Shown: positions 25,708 through 34,602 of the stretch, one piece after another
Numbering within the stretch: the first letter of the stretch is position 1
How the letters are laid out: every line of letters starts with the position of its first letter
Assembly: GCA_025934485.1 (NCBI GenBank)
Contig: JAICXX010000004.1
Location: 1-64,000 of the forward strand
DNA: 64,000 nucleotides
Direction of reading: 5' to 3'
Source: Chitinophagaceae bacterium
GTDB taxonomy: Bacteria; Bacteroidota; Bacteroidia; Chitinophagales; Chitinophagaceae
Notes under the pieces: generated by a model
Told to the model about the DNA's origin: nothing
The model's database searches: none
The model's input: only the letters and a program-made list of their open reading frames with translations
Translations under genes and position numbers: made by a program

Positions 25708-28188
25708 TCATTTCTTATTGCCCGTTTGTTCCTGCTCCCTGTCCATCTCTTCAATAGCAACGGGTCTTTCCGTGGGATCGCCGATAAGGTACCGCGAGAA
25801 ATAATCCGCCATCCGCCACCAGAAGTATTCCGTCATATCGCCATAACCATGACGCTGGCCCGGCAGGATCACGAGGTCGAACCGTTTGTTCGCCTTGATA
25901 AGCGCACCCGCGACCCTCATCGTATTGCCGGGATGGACATTGTTGTCGATGTCCCCGGAGGAAAGCATCAGATGCCCTTTGAGATTTTTTGCGAGATCGG
26001 TGTTCTTTTCGATGGAATAGAGAAACGAGGTGTCGCCTTTGTCGCTCACCAGCTCTTTTACCCCATTGTGTTTCTCGCTCCACCAGCGATTGTAGATGGA
26101 GTTGTCATGGTTTCCGGAAGACGATACCGCGACCTTGAAGAAATCGGGATAGACCAGCATAGCGGCGGTGCTCATGAAGCCGCCCCCGCTATGACCGTGG
26201 ATGCCTACGCGCGTGATATCGACAAAAGGATAACGATCGGCTAACTGCTCGGCAGCGGCCTTTTTATCGGCCAGGCCATAGTCCCGAAGATTCCCATATC
26301 CATAATTGTGATACCATTTGCTACGGGATGGATTCCCACCACGATTGCCTACTGTAATAACGATCATCCCCAATTGCGCCAACCTATCCAACCGATCCAT
26401 CGAGCGGCTGAACGCTTTGTTCACGGATTCGGTTTGCGGTCCCGGATAGACATATTCCATCAGGGGGAATTTCTTCGTGCTGTCAAAATTGAAGGGTTTA
26501 TACAAAACGCCATAGAGATCGGTGATCCCATCATCCGCCTTGACCTTGAACGGTTGGGGGAATTTATATCCTGCCGCAAAAAGCGAAGCGAGATCGGCGG
26601 TCTCGAGATCCATGATCTTTCGACCGGCGTTATTATATAACACGGACTTTGGAACGGTGTTGACACGCGAGAAATTGTCGACGAAGAACTCGTGGCCGTC
26701 GTCCATGTTCACGGCATGATCGAACTCTCCGCCGTCGAGCAAGGTAAGACCGGACCCATCCAGATCGACCTTATAAAGATGGAGGTAATAGGGGTCTTCA
26801 CCCGGTTCGCGGCCGTTGGCCGTAAAATAGAGTATTCTCTTCTTCTCGTCGATACCCACGATATCTTCGCAATGATAGGGCCCGCTGGTGATCTGGTTCT
26901 TCAATTTACCGCTCCCGTCGTAAAGATAGAAATGTGCCCAGCCATCGCGCTCGCTCCATTCGATGAGCTCGCGCCCCTCGTCCACGAGACCCAAACGGCG
27001 CAATTCAATATAAGTATTCAGCCGTTCGCTGATCAGCGGCCGGGCGACAGTATCCCCCACCGTTACTGCACACACATCGATCCGTTTCAGATCCCTGCTG
27101 GTTCGGGTAAAATAGAATTTGGTGTTCGTACCCAGCCAGTATTGAACATGGTACTCGTCATCGCGGCGACGTTCCTGTTGCTGTGCGCTCCAGATCGCCA
27201 GGTTCTGGTCCTTGAATTCGCCTGTAGCCACGACTTCGGAGGTATGTGTTGTCAGATCGAAGACCAGCAGCTGTTCGATGGGCGCTTCCTTTTCACCCGG
27301 CATCATATATTTATAGGTCTCCAGTGTAGGCCGGGGATCGGCCAGCGAATTGATCACCCAGAGGTCCTTTACCTTCCGCATATCGGAACGCGACATCGCA
27401 AAATGTCTGGAGTCCGGGCTCCAGAAGATCTGGGCGGGTTTGCGTTTGCTCTTGTTCTTTTCCTTGTCGACGTTTGTCTCCCCGCCGCCGCCAATGACAC
27501 CATTGCCATGATAACTATAGTCCTCGACTCCATCCGTGGTCAACGCATGTTCGACGATGGTGCTGTCGTCTTCGTTCTTCAGCACTTTTTCGTAGTTCGC
27601 CCGGTCCATCCGGTAAAGGTTGAAGTGCCGGCCGAAGACGATGGTATTGCTGTCCGGGGAGATGTTGGCCCAGATCGGTTTATGTTTGGGTTTTCTGTAC
27701 CCCGTGAGCTCGTTGAGCGTGCCGTCGACGAGATTGTATTCGAAATAGAAGATCTTTTTGTGGTTCCTGGAAGAGTCGCCCTTGTCTTTTTCCGCGTCCT
27801 GGGTGCTCTTTACTTCGAATTGTATCCAGTTCTCATCGCGGATAAAATGCAGGCTGTCCAGTCCCAGATGTTTAGCGTCGAAAGGGTCTTTTACGACGAG
27901 CGAGATGGCTGCCGCAAGCCGGTGGTTATCAAAAAGCGGTTTCTTCTCTGCTTTTGCCGGATCGACGATCCACCAACGTTTTCCTTCGGTGGTCTCATAC
28001 ATGTACCAAAAGCGGTTAGTTTTTCTGAGCCAATGTGGTTCCACATTGAGGGAGAAGACCATTTTGTCCAGCTTTTTGGGTGAAAAGCGCGCGGCGGCCT
28101 GGTAATTGGCTGTGGTGGAAGGGGTTTGCCGAGCCTGGCCACTGATGGTTGCCACCAATAGCAGGAGAGCTATAATACACCGGGACAT
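25708..28188 (-). CDS. Secreted S9 prolyl oligopeptidase / dipeptidyl peptidase IV family
   Basis: The 826-residue protein has a signal peptide (IIALLLLVATISGQAR) and the DPP-IV layout of an N-terminal beta-propeller and a C-terminal alpha/beta hydrolase. The catalytic Ser is in HGHSGGGF, the Asp in SSGDIDNNVHP and the His in GQRHGYGDM. The propeller has WSPDSRHFAMSRSD-like blade motifs. Such enzymes release dipeptides N-terminal to Pro or Ala in the periplasm. The propeller's characteristic double-Glu motif could not be assigned by eye, so exact dipeptidyl peptidase activity is inference. Confidence 0.88.
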   Translation of the reverse strand: MSRCIIALLLLVATISGQARQTPSTTANYQAAARFSPKKLDKMVFSLNVEPHWLRKTNRFWYMYETTEGKRWWIVDPAKAEKKPLFDNHRLAAAISLVVKDPFDAKHLGLDSLHFIRDENWIQFEVKSTQDAEKDKGDSSRNHKKIFYFEYNLVDGTLNELTGYRKPKHKPIWANISPDSNTIVFGRHFNLYRMDRANYEKVLKNEDDSTIVEHALTTDGVEDYSYHGNGVIGGGGETNVDKEKNKSKRKPAQIFWSPDSRHFAMSRSDMRKVKDLWVINSLADPRPTLETYKYMMPGEKEAPIEQLLVFDLTTHTSEVVATGEFKDQNLAIWSAQQQERRRDDEYHVQYWLGTNTKFYFTRTSRDLKRIDVCAVTVGDTVARPLISERLNTYIELRRLGLVDEGRELIEWSERDGWAHFYLYDGSGKLKNQITSGPYHCEDIVGIDEKKRILYFTANGREPGEDPYYLHLYKVDLDGSGLTLLDGGEFDHAVNMDDGHEFFVDNFSRVNTVPKSVLYNNAGRKIMDLETADLASLFAAGYKFPQPFKVKADDGITDLYGVLYKPFNFDSTKKFPLMEYVYPGPQTESVNKAFSRSMDRLDRLAQLGMIVITVGNRGGNPSRSKWYHNYGYGNLRDYGLADKKAAAEQLADRYPFVDITRVGIHGHSGGGFMSTAAMLVYPDFFKVAVSSSGNHDNSIYNRWWSEKHNGVKELVSDKGDTSFLYSIEKNTDLAKNLKGHLMLSSGDIDNNVHPGNTMRVAGALIKANKRFDLVILPGQRHGYGDMTEYFWWRMADYFSRYLIGDPTERPVAIEEMDREQEQTGNKK

Positions 28189-28263
28189 AAACAGTTATGG
28201 TTTGAGTGAATATATAACTTTCGGGGCGAAAACTTTTATTATTTTAGCCGAAACTCCGAACCG

Positions 28264-29019
28264 ATGACCCGAATGATCCCCTTCATTCCAAGCTATTTTT
28301 ATTACGTTTCGGTCATATTGCAGGCCATTTGCGTGGTCCATTGCCTTAAAAGAGGGACCGAACAAAGATGGATCTGGTTGATCGTGTTCCTTCCCGGGAT
28401 AGGCTGCCTTATTTATTTTTTTTCGGAGATCCTGCCGGCAAGAAGGAACATCAACTGGCAAGGGGGGCTCGATTCCTTGCTCGTTAGCCCCTCGGGGCGG
28501 ATCAGGCGCCTGGAGAATAATCTTCGGTTCGCCAACACCTTCAATAACCGCATCCTGCTGGCGGACGCCTATAAAGCAGTGGGGCGGATGGACGAGGCCA
28601 TCGAATTGTATACCACCAGTCTTACGGGTGCGTTTACCGAGAACGAGTACGTCATAAGTAGGCTGATATCGGCATATTTCGAAACGAAACAATATGAGCT
28701 ATTGATCCTGCTGGCCCGGAAGATCTACAAGGCTCCGCAGTTCACAAGATCGGAAGCACATTTATTGTATGCGCGTGCGCTGGACTATACGGGGGATAAA
28801 GAAGGCGCGGAAAGAGAATTCAAAAGAATGAAGGGACGGTTCGCCGATTTTGCGGCCAGGTATCAATATGGATTGTTCCTTCAACGGGAAGGACGTGAAA
28901 AGGAGGCCAGGGAAATACTGGATGATATAGTCGCGGAGGCTCCCCACCTCAGTCCCAGGGAAAGGCGCTACAACCGAACCTGGATACAAAAGTCGAAGGA
29001 AGAGTTGACCAGGGTCTAA
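28264..29019 (+). CDS. Membrane-anchored tetratricopeptide repeat protein
   Basis: The 251-residue protein has two hydrophobic segments (YFYYVSVILQAICVVHCL and WLIVFLPGIGCLIYFFSEIL) in its first 60 residues, followed by TPR-like helical pairs: NRILLADAYKAVGRMDEAIE, SEAHLLYARALDYTGDKEGA, and a third pair near FAARYQYGLFLQREGREKEA. This suggests a protein-protein interaction module on the inner membrane. I do not recognise a named family. It ends 15 bases before the convergent DksA-like gene. Confidence 0.75.
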   Translation: MTRMIPFIPSYFYYVSVILQAICVVHCLKRGTEQRWIWLIVFLPGIGCLIYFFSEILPARRNINWQGGLDSLLVSPSGRIRRLENNLRFANTFNNRILLADAYKAVGRMDEAIELYTTSLTGAFTENEYVISRLISAYFETKQYELLILLARKIYKAPQFTRSEAHLLYARALDYTGDKEGAEREFKRMKGRFADFAARYQYGLFLQREGREKEAREILDDIVAEAPHLSPRERRYNRTWIQKSKEELTRV

Positions 29020-29034
29020 GCCTGCCCTTCAGCC

Positions 29035-29943
29035 TTATTTGTTCATCATTTGCTTGGCCTCGATGCTCAAGGTGGCATGGGGCACGGCTCTCAACCGGGC
29101 TTTATCGATCAGTTTACCGGTAACCCGGCAAATACCATACGTTTTATTCTCGATCCTCATCAGGGCCTTCTCGAGGTGATCGATAAACGTGATCTGCCGG
29201 CTGGCCATTTGGCTCAGCTGTTCCCGTTCCATGCTCATGCTACCGTCTTCCATGGTCATGTAGCGGGCGTCATCGTTATCGCCGCCCATCTCGTCCTTGC
29301 GCGTGATCAGACCCTGCAGGTACGCCAATTCCTTCTTAGCTGCGTCCAGTTTGCGGTTGATCAATTCCCTGAATTCTCCAAGTTCTGCATCGCTATATCT
29401 CATAGTGGGTCCAGTTTGTTCTTCTTGTGGGGTGTCTAATACTGATTTTGTAAATTCCGGCTCGTATTTGCGAACCGTTTTAGTTTTTATCTCGGGGATG
29501 ACCACCTTTACCGGTTTGGCCGGCGGAGCCGGTTTTTTCGCTTCAGGTTTGGGTGTCACCACGGGTGCGGGCGGCGGGGCGGCAATAGCCGGTTTTCCGA
29601 GCGGAGCTGTCGCTATCGGCTTGGCAGGTGCCTGTACTGGTTGCACTTTCGCACCTGCTACGGACGTTACTTTCGTTACAGCCGGAGCTTTAGCAGCGGG
29701 CTTGGATATATTGGCTATAGGAGTAGATTTCTTTGCAGGTACAGGAGTGGATTTCTTTGCGGCAGCTGCGGGGGCAACCTTTTTTGCTACCGGTTTGACA
29801 ATACTCTTAGCAACCGGAGCCTTCTTAGCCTTCACACCACCTGACGAGTGGGCAGCTTTCGAAGCCGTTTTTTTTGCCGGCGCTATTTTCTTGACGCTCG
29901 CGGTCTTTTTAGCGGGCTTGGCCGCTTTCTTTTTGGTTGCCAT
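29035..29943 (-). CDS. DksA/TraR-like protein without zinc ligands, with Lys/Ala/Pro-rich N-terminus
   Basis: The ATG at 29943 (MATKKKAAK) is chosen because it follows the ileS stop by 4 bases; the upstream ATG lies inside ileS and adds eight unlike residues. Of 302 residues, about 1-155 are a histone-H1-like run of Lys, Ala, Pro and Val. The end (about 181-302) is a DksA-type coiled coil and globular domain: ELGEFRELINRKLDAA, NKTYGICRVTGKLI and RLRAVPHATLSIEA. The family's four-Cys zinc finger has only Cys272 left. It probably binds RNA polymerase or nucleic acid; the function is unproven. Confidence 0.82.
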   Translation of the reverse strand: MATKKKAAKPAKKTASVKKIAPAKKTASKAAHSSGGVKAKKAPVAKSIVKPVAKKVAPAAAAKKSTPVPAKKSTPIANISKPAAKAPAVTKVTSVAGAKVQPVQAPAKPIATAPLGKPAIAAPPPAPVVTPKPEAKKPAPPAKPVKVVIPEIKTKTVRKYEPEFTKSVLDTPQEEQTGPTMRYSDAELGEFRELINRKLDAAKKELAYLQGLITRKDEMGGDNDDARYMTMEDGSMSMEREQLSQMASRQITFIDHLEKALMRIENKTYGICRVTGKLIDKARLRAVPHATLSIEAKQMMNK

Positions 29944-29947
29944 ACAG

Positions 29948-32900
29948 TTAGGCTTTTTTAGTAACAAACACTTTTAGAGGAATATCATTAACTTCAATTT
30001 CAGTGCCATTCGCCGGTTCCTTAACTAATTCAATAGAATCTGCCAAAATTTCCGCGCAAATATACTCATTAAATTGGGTCAAGGAATCAGTAAGTGAGGG
30101 TACGTCTGCTACTTTAACCAGGATCCTATCCGTAAGATCATAGCCATTGTCCTTGCGTATCTTTTGAATCCGGTTCACGAATTCTCTTGCGTTGCCTTCC
30201 TGTGCCAGTTCGGGGGTTACTGTGACATCCAAAGCAACGGTGAGCGCATTTTTATTGGCTACAACCCAGCCCGGAATATCTTCACTAGTGATATCAACTT
30301 CCTGGATAGACAATATTATGGGTTCTTGATTAAGAATCAAAGTAATATTTCCTTCTTTTTCCAACTTTGCGATATCCTCCTGCGAAAAATTGCTCAGGGC
30401 AGTGCTTACTGACTTCATTTTGGGGCCGAGCTTCTTGCCCAGTGCCACGAAATTCGGTTTGATCTTCTTTTTTATGAAGGTGTTATCGCCACTGAGATAT
30501 TCGATCTCCTTTACATTGACCTCGGCCCGGATGAGGTCCCCGACCTTCACCAGCTGGTCCTTCATGGCAGGGTTCAACACCGGGATCAGCACCTTTTGCA
30601 AAGGTTGGCGAACCTTGATATTCACCTTTTTACGAAGGGAAAGGATCAGGCTCGAGGCATCTTGCGCCAATTGCATCCGTTCTTCCAGCGGCAGATCGAT
30701 AAAGCTCTCGTCGGTCTCGGGGAAGTCAGCATGATGTACCGAGGCGGCCTTTATGCGTCCGGTGACGTCCTCGAGATTACAGAAAAGCCAGTCTGCGAAG
30801 AATGGAGAGATCGGAGCCATTAATCTGCTCAATGTTTCGAGACATTCATACAGCGTCTGGTACGCACAGATCTTATCGTGCTCATATTCGCCTTTCCAGA
30901 ACCGGCGGCGGCAGAGCCGAACATACCAGTTGCTCAGATGCTCGTCCATAAAGTCTTCGATCAACCGGCCCGCCAGCGTGGGCTCGTAGTCATCGAAAGC
31001 ATCGTTGACTTTGGCGATCAGGCTGTTAAGCGAGGAAAGGATCCAGCGGTCGATCTCGGGTCGATCTATCGGGGCGATATAGGCTTCTTTAAAGGAAAAT
31101 CCATCTACATTGGCGTACAGCGCAAAGAACTGGTAGGTATTGTAAAGTGTCCCAAAGAATTTGCGTTGTACCTCTTTGATCCCATCCAGATCGAACTTCA
31201 TGCTTTCCCAGGGGGAGGCATTGGTGATCAGGTACCAACGGGTGGCATCGGCGCCAAAATCGCCGATGGTCTTAAAGGGGTCTACGACATTCCCCAGCCG
31301 CTTGCTCATCTTGTTACCGTTCTTGTCGAGCACCAGACCGTTGGATACTACTGTCTTATAGGCCAGACCAGGGTAATGTTTTTCGATATCGGGACCAGCC
31401 AGGCCAGCCTTTTTGAGTTCTTCCTGGATCGACTCCTTGAGAAGAGCCCCGAGCGCATGCAGGGTATAGAACCAGCCGCGGGTCTGGTCGACGCCTTCGG
31501 CGATGAAATCCGCCGGATAGTTCCGGGCAAAAACCTCTTTGTTCTCAAAGGGGAAATGCCATTGCGCATAAGGCATGGCGCCGCTATCGAACCACACGTC
31601 GATGAGATCGGCGACGCGTTTCATTGGGCGGCCGTCTTCGCTCACCAGCACGATCTCATCCACATAGGGTTTATGCAGATCGGCGGTAAGTTTATTAATG
31701 TAAGCGTCAACATCTTTGGTATCCGGCTTCATGAACCCGGCGGCGATCGATTTACGGATCGCGGCCTGCAGTTCTGCAATCGATCCGATACAGACCTCCT
31801 TCCGGTTGGCATAGTCCTTGTCGCTGGGATTTTCCGGCAATTCGGTGCGCCACACCGGGAGCGGTGTACCCCAATACCGGCTCCGGCTGAGGTTCCAGTC
31901 AACCATATTCTCCAGCCAGTTGCCGAAACGGCCTTCGCCGGTGGATTTGGGCTTCCAGTTGATCCCCTTATTCAGCTCGACCATGCGATCCTTAAGAGCC
32001 GTGGTGCGGATGAACCAGGCATCGAGGGGATAATAAAGCACAGGCTTATCGGTACGCCAGCAGTGTGGGTAGTTATGTTCGTATTTTTCGACCTTGAAGG
32101 CGCGGTCCGTCTTTTTTAGACTCACGCTGATATCTACATTGACATCCACATAGTTAGGATCATCTTTGTAATTCTTCACATATCGGCCGCTGAGCTCGCC
32201 AAGTCCATCGACGAATTTCCCTTGTCGGTCCACCATGGTGAGTATCCCTATACCATATTTCTTTCCTACCTTATAGTCATCGGCGCCAAAGGCAGGCGCG
32301 GTATGCACGATACCGGTACCGTCCTCCGTGGTGACGAAATCGCCAAGCAGCACCCGAAAGGGGTCGCCGCCGGCTTCGCGGGCGGTATTGGCCTCGTAGG
32401 AAAGCAGCTGCTCGTATCTCAGGCCTTCGAGTTCGGCGCCCTTGAATTCGCCGAGGATCTTCCAGGGCAGGATCTTGGCTTCGGGCGTGAGGTTTTCCAG
32501 ATCGCTATTCTCGCCTTCGTGCTTGAAATATTTGTTTATCAGGGCCTTGGCCAGCACCACGTCCTGGGGAACATGGGTATAGGGGTTGAAGGTCCTTATT
32601 AATACATAGTCTATTTTGGGACCTACCGTAAGACCCAGGTTGGAAGGAAGGGTCCAGGGGGTCGTCGTCCAGGCCACGAAGAAGACCTCGGGCTGCTGGG
32701 CAGTTTTGGCGTCATTCCCCGCGAGAGTGAACAGGAATTCGCTTTTTTTATCGCGGATTGCCTTGAACATAGCCACGACCGACGTATCCTTTACATCTTT
32801 ATAACACCCGGGCTGATTCAGCTCATGCGAGCTGAGACCGGTGCCCGCCGCGGGCGAATAAGGCTGAATACTGATACTTTCATACAGCAAACCCTGTTTA

Positions 32901-33406
32901 TAAAGCTGCGCCAGGATCCACCAAAGGGTTTCTATATAATTGTTTTCGAAGGTGATATAGGGATGCTTGAGGTCGACCCAATAGCCCATGCGGCGGGTGA
33001 GCTCATCCCATTTGTCCTTGTATTTCAATACCTCCTTGCGACAAGTTTCGTTATACTCGGCGATAGAGATCTTTTTTCCTATATCTTCCTTGGTGATACC
33101 CAGCATCTTCTCAACTCCGAGTTCCACGGGCAGACCATGGGTGTCCCAGCCGCCCTTGCGCTTGACCTGGAAACCCTTCATAGTTTTATAGCGGCATACC
33201 AGGTCCTTTAGGGTCCTGCTGATGACGTGATGGATGCCGGGCAGGCCATTGGCGCTGGGCGGGCCCTCATAAAAAACAAAAGGGGTGGCGCCATCCCTTA
33301 TCGTTATGCTCTTCTCAAAGGCCCCTTCCGCCTCCCATTTTGCCAGCACTTCCTGGCTTATGGCAGGCAAATTCAACTGTTGAAACTCTTTATATTTATT
33401 GGCCAT
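29948..33406 (-). CDS. ileS: Isoleucyl-tRNA synthetase, type 2 (eukaryote-like)
   Basis: The 1152-residue class I synthetase charges tRNA-Ile. Its length and the KMSKR form of the second signature (residues 699-703) point to the type 2 lineage rather than the approximately 940-residue type 1 enzyme. The first signature, normally HxGH, reads GIHH at residues 57-60 (33227-33238). The editing domain is recognisable by WTTTPWTLPSNLG and later by DGTGIVHTAPAFGADDY; the catalytic GWFYTLHALG and SNGLVLDKNGNKMSKRLGN follow. No T-box-like leader was recognised upstream. It starts the ileS-DksA-like operon. Confidence 0.95.
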   Translation of the reverse strand: MANKYKEFQQLNLPAISQEVLAKWEAEGAFEKSITIRDGATPFVFYEGPPSANGLPGIHHVISRTLKDLVCRYKTMKGFQVKRKGGWDTHGLPVELGVEKMLGITKEDIGKKISIAEYNETCRKEVLKYKDKWDELTRRMGYWVDLKHPYITFENNYIETLWWILAQLYKQGLLYESISIQPYSPAAGTGLSSHELNQPGCYKDVKDTSVVAMFKAIRDKKSEFLFTLAGNDAKTAQQPEVFFVAWTTTPWTLPSNLGLTVGPKIDYVLIRTFNPYTHVPQDVVLAKALINKYFKHEGENSDLENLTPEAKILPWKILGEFKGAELEGLRYEQLLSYEANTAREAGGDPFRVLLGDFVTTEDGTGIVHTAPAFGADDYKVGKKYGIGILTMVDRQGKFVDGLGELSGRYVKNYKDDPNYVDVNVDISVSLKKTDRAFKVEKYEHNYPHCWRTDKPVLYYPLDAWFIRTTALKDRMVELNKGINWKPKSTGEGRFGNWLENMVDWNLSRSRYWGTPLPVWRTELPENPSDKDYANRKEVCIGSIAELQAAIRKSIAAGFMKPDTKDVDAYINKLTADLHKPYVDEIVLVSEDGRPMKRVADLIDVWFDSGAMPYAQWHFPFENKEVFARNYPADFIAEGVDQTRGWFYTLHALGALLKESIQEELKKAGLAGPDIEKHYPGLAYKTVVSNGLVLDKNGNKMSKRLGNVVDPFKTIGDFGADATRWYLITNASPWESMKFDLDGIKEVQRKFFGTLYNTYQFFALYANVDGFSFKEAYIAPIDRPEIDRWILSSLNSLIAKVNDAFDDYEPTLAGRLIEDFMDEHLSNWYVRLCRRRFWKGEYEHDKICAYQTLYECLETLSRLMAPISPFFADWLFCNLEDVTGRIKAASVHHADFPETDESFIDLPLEERMQLAQDASSLILSLRKKVNIKVRQPLQKVLIPVLNPAMKDQLVKVGDLIRAEVNVKEIEYLSGDNTFIKKKIKPNFVALGKKLGPKMKSVSTALSNFSQEDIAKLEKEGNITLILNQEPIILSIQEVDITSEDIPGWVVANKNALTVALDVTVTPELAQEGNAREFVNRIQKIRKDNGYDLTDRILVKVADVPSLTDSLTQFNEYICAEILADSIELVKEPANGTEIEVNDIPLKVFVTKKA

Positions 33407-33498
33407 AATCTATTAGAATCCTTAAGGGACGCGAATTTACGAAATAAATAGATGTGATAGATGCGTGGAACGGGCCATGGCACAAGAGTTGAGGCGGA

Positions 33499-33524
33499 TT
33501 TAACAGGCGCCGGCAACTGTTAAA
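33499..33524. repeat. 8-bp inverted repeat with GCCGGC centre
   Basis: TTTAACAG (33499-33506) and CTGTTAAA (33517-33524) are perfectly complementary around a 10-base GC-rich spacer. It lies about 93 bases upstream of the ileS start and could be an operator or part of the ileS leader. No T-run follows. Confidence 0.45.
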
Positions 33525-33729
33525 GGATTGCAAAAAGGGTGCTAAATCGATTTAAGTTCGGTTCAGTTATTCACACAATCTGGTTTTGGCACAATTTGTG
33601 GTTAGTTTATCAGCAGAAAAGCGATACATACAAACTCATTATAAGTTTTTCTACGGTTTAGGGTTTAGGGGTTAAAAAGGGGGGTATTCCTACTCCCCTT
33701 CCTTTTAAAAATAACTCGCCGTCGCTAAT

Positions 33730-33786
33730 GTCAAACAGCCGAAGCTGAGGTCAACAGCCGAGTCTGAAGTCAAACAGCCACCCCCT
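33730..33786 (+). repeat. Three imperfect direct repeats of about 20 bp
   Basis: Units start at 33730, 33750 and 33769 and share GTCAA(A)CAGCC, followed in the first two by GA-GCTGA-like or GAGTCTGA sequence. Unit 2 lacks one A. They lie in the gene-free stretch upstream of a plus-strand orphan terminator. The meaning is unknown. Confidence 0.6.
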
Positions 33787-33981
33787 CCACTCTTCTTATT
33801 CCGTATACGATACTTACCTTATTCAATGGAGATCCGTAGCCAACCCGTTTTTAATCTCTGATATTACCTTGCAAAAACCCGTTGTACAAGCAGACCAGGC
33901 CAAGATCTCAATTCCTGAATTACCAAGCAAAAATTCTCTTTCCGGAAAGACCTCCTTTTTTTATCCCCGCGTTACGAGATT

Positions 33982-34011
33982 GGCCTTCGGCCGAAACTGA
34001 CCGGGGCCGGT
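33982..34011. repeat. Tandem small hairpins in the ileS/hemJ spacer
   Basis: GGCC-TTC-GGCC (33982-33992) is followed after seven bases by ACCGG-GG-CCGGT (34000-34011), directly before the terminator hairpin. The first unit is identical to the one at 19032. Confidence 0.5.
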
Positions 34012-34016
34012 CTAGG

Positions 34017-34050
34017 CCCTCCCGGTGTTTAAAAACCGGGAGGGTTTATT
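34017..34050 (+). terminator. Strong plus-strand intrinsic terminator without a plus-strand gene
   Basis: CCCTCCCGGT (34017-34026) and ACCGGGAGGG (34035-34044) form a perfect 10-bp stem with an 8-base loop, followed by TTTATTGTTT. On the minus strand there is no T-run after the stem, so the orientation is plus. Both flanking genes are on the minus strand, so this ends either antisense transcription or an unannotated small RNA. It may still work as a weak stop for hemJ, whose stop codon is 16 bases away. Confidence 0.75.
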
Positions 34051-34065
34051 GTTTGCCGCCACGGA

Positions 34066-34593
34066 TCATTTCCGGGCCCGAACGATCTTATAGATTCTGA
34101 TCGCACTCATCAGCAACACCACAAAACAAACCAGCCCGAGCAATCCCCACGCCCAGCTCATATTTTGTTTTACCGTCGCCAGCATCACGATAGCCACCAG
34201 GAAAATAGTCGCCACCTCGTTCCAGATACGCAACTGCTGGGAAGAAAAACGGAAGATGCCCTTCATCTGCTGATTGTATATCGCCTGTAACGAGAAATGA
34301 TATCCATAGAGGCCAACGACAAAACACAGCTTGATCGCCAGCCAGGTGGGCACAGCGCCCAGCAGGATCATCATCCAGGGACCGAAGATCAACGTCAGGA
34401 TCGCGGAAGGCCAGGTGATCCCCAGCCAAAGCCGCCGGATCATCAGCCTGAATTGCTGTTGTAAAATGCTTTTCTCCGGCTCCGGCCGTTCGCCCGCCTC
34501 CGTGTGATAAACGAATAGCCGGACCATATAAAAAAGTCCGCTGAACCAGGTAACGATAAAAATAATGTGCAGCGCCTTGATGTAAGTATACAT
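34066..34593 (-). CDS. hemJ: Protoporphyrinogen IX oxidase, HemJ type
   Basis: The 175-residue inner-membrane protein oxidises protoporphyrinogen IX to protoporphyrin IX. It has four to five membrane helices and the HemJ opening KALHIIFIVTWFSGLFYMVRLFVYH, including the conserved His9 region, and later the LAIKLCFVVGLYGYH segment with the conserved Lys. HemJ replaces the unrelated HemG and HemY in many bacteria. The setting, 9 bases downstream of hemH in a haem gene cluster, makes the assignment firm. Confidence 0.92.
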   Translation of the reverse strand: MYTYIKALHIIFIVTWFSGLFYMVRLFVYHTEAGERPEPEKSILQQQFRLMIRRLWLGITWPSAILTLIFGPWMMILLGAVPTWLAIKLCFVVGLYGYHFSLQAIYNQQMKGIFRFSSQQLRIWNEVATIFLVAIVMLATVKQNMSWAWGLLGLVCFVVLLMSAIRIYKIVRARK

Positions 34594-34602
34594 ACACTGA
34601 TT

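Larger units (their letters stand above)
33407..34065. other. 659-base gene-free stretch between ileS and hemJ
   Basis: No convincing gene. From left to right it holds an 8-bp inverted repeat (33499-33524), a short GGTTTAG doublet near 33656, a G-run/C-run hairpin with flanking A and T tracts near 33674-33710, three imperfect 20-bp repeats (33730-33785), a pair of small hairpins (33982-34011) and a strong plus-strand terminator (34017-34050). A 72-codon plus frame at 33882-34100 runs through the terminator and resembles nothing I know. Confidence 0.55.

Noticed and set aside
26692-28083. 463-codon plus-strand open frame opposite the DPP-IV-type gene
   Set aside because: It lies fully antisense to a peptidase gene with intact catalytic residues and has no recognisable protein features; GC-rich coding DNA gives such shadows often.
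30878-32119. 413-codon plus-strand open frame opposite ileS
   Set aside because: Antisense to a conserved synthetase gene, with composition typical of a shadow and no domain.
33650-33675. Telomere-like TTTAGGG doublet
   Set aside because: Only two units; likely chance in a G-rich stretch.
33407-33730. T-box leader for ileS
   Set aside because: No T-box consensus, specifier stem or anti-terminator pair could be found on the minus strand, and T-boxes are not expected in this phylum.
33882-34100. 72-codon plus-strand frame between ileS and hemJ
   Set aside because: It runs through the terminator hairpin and into hemJ and shows no coding features.
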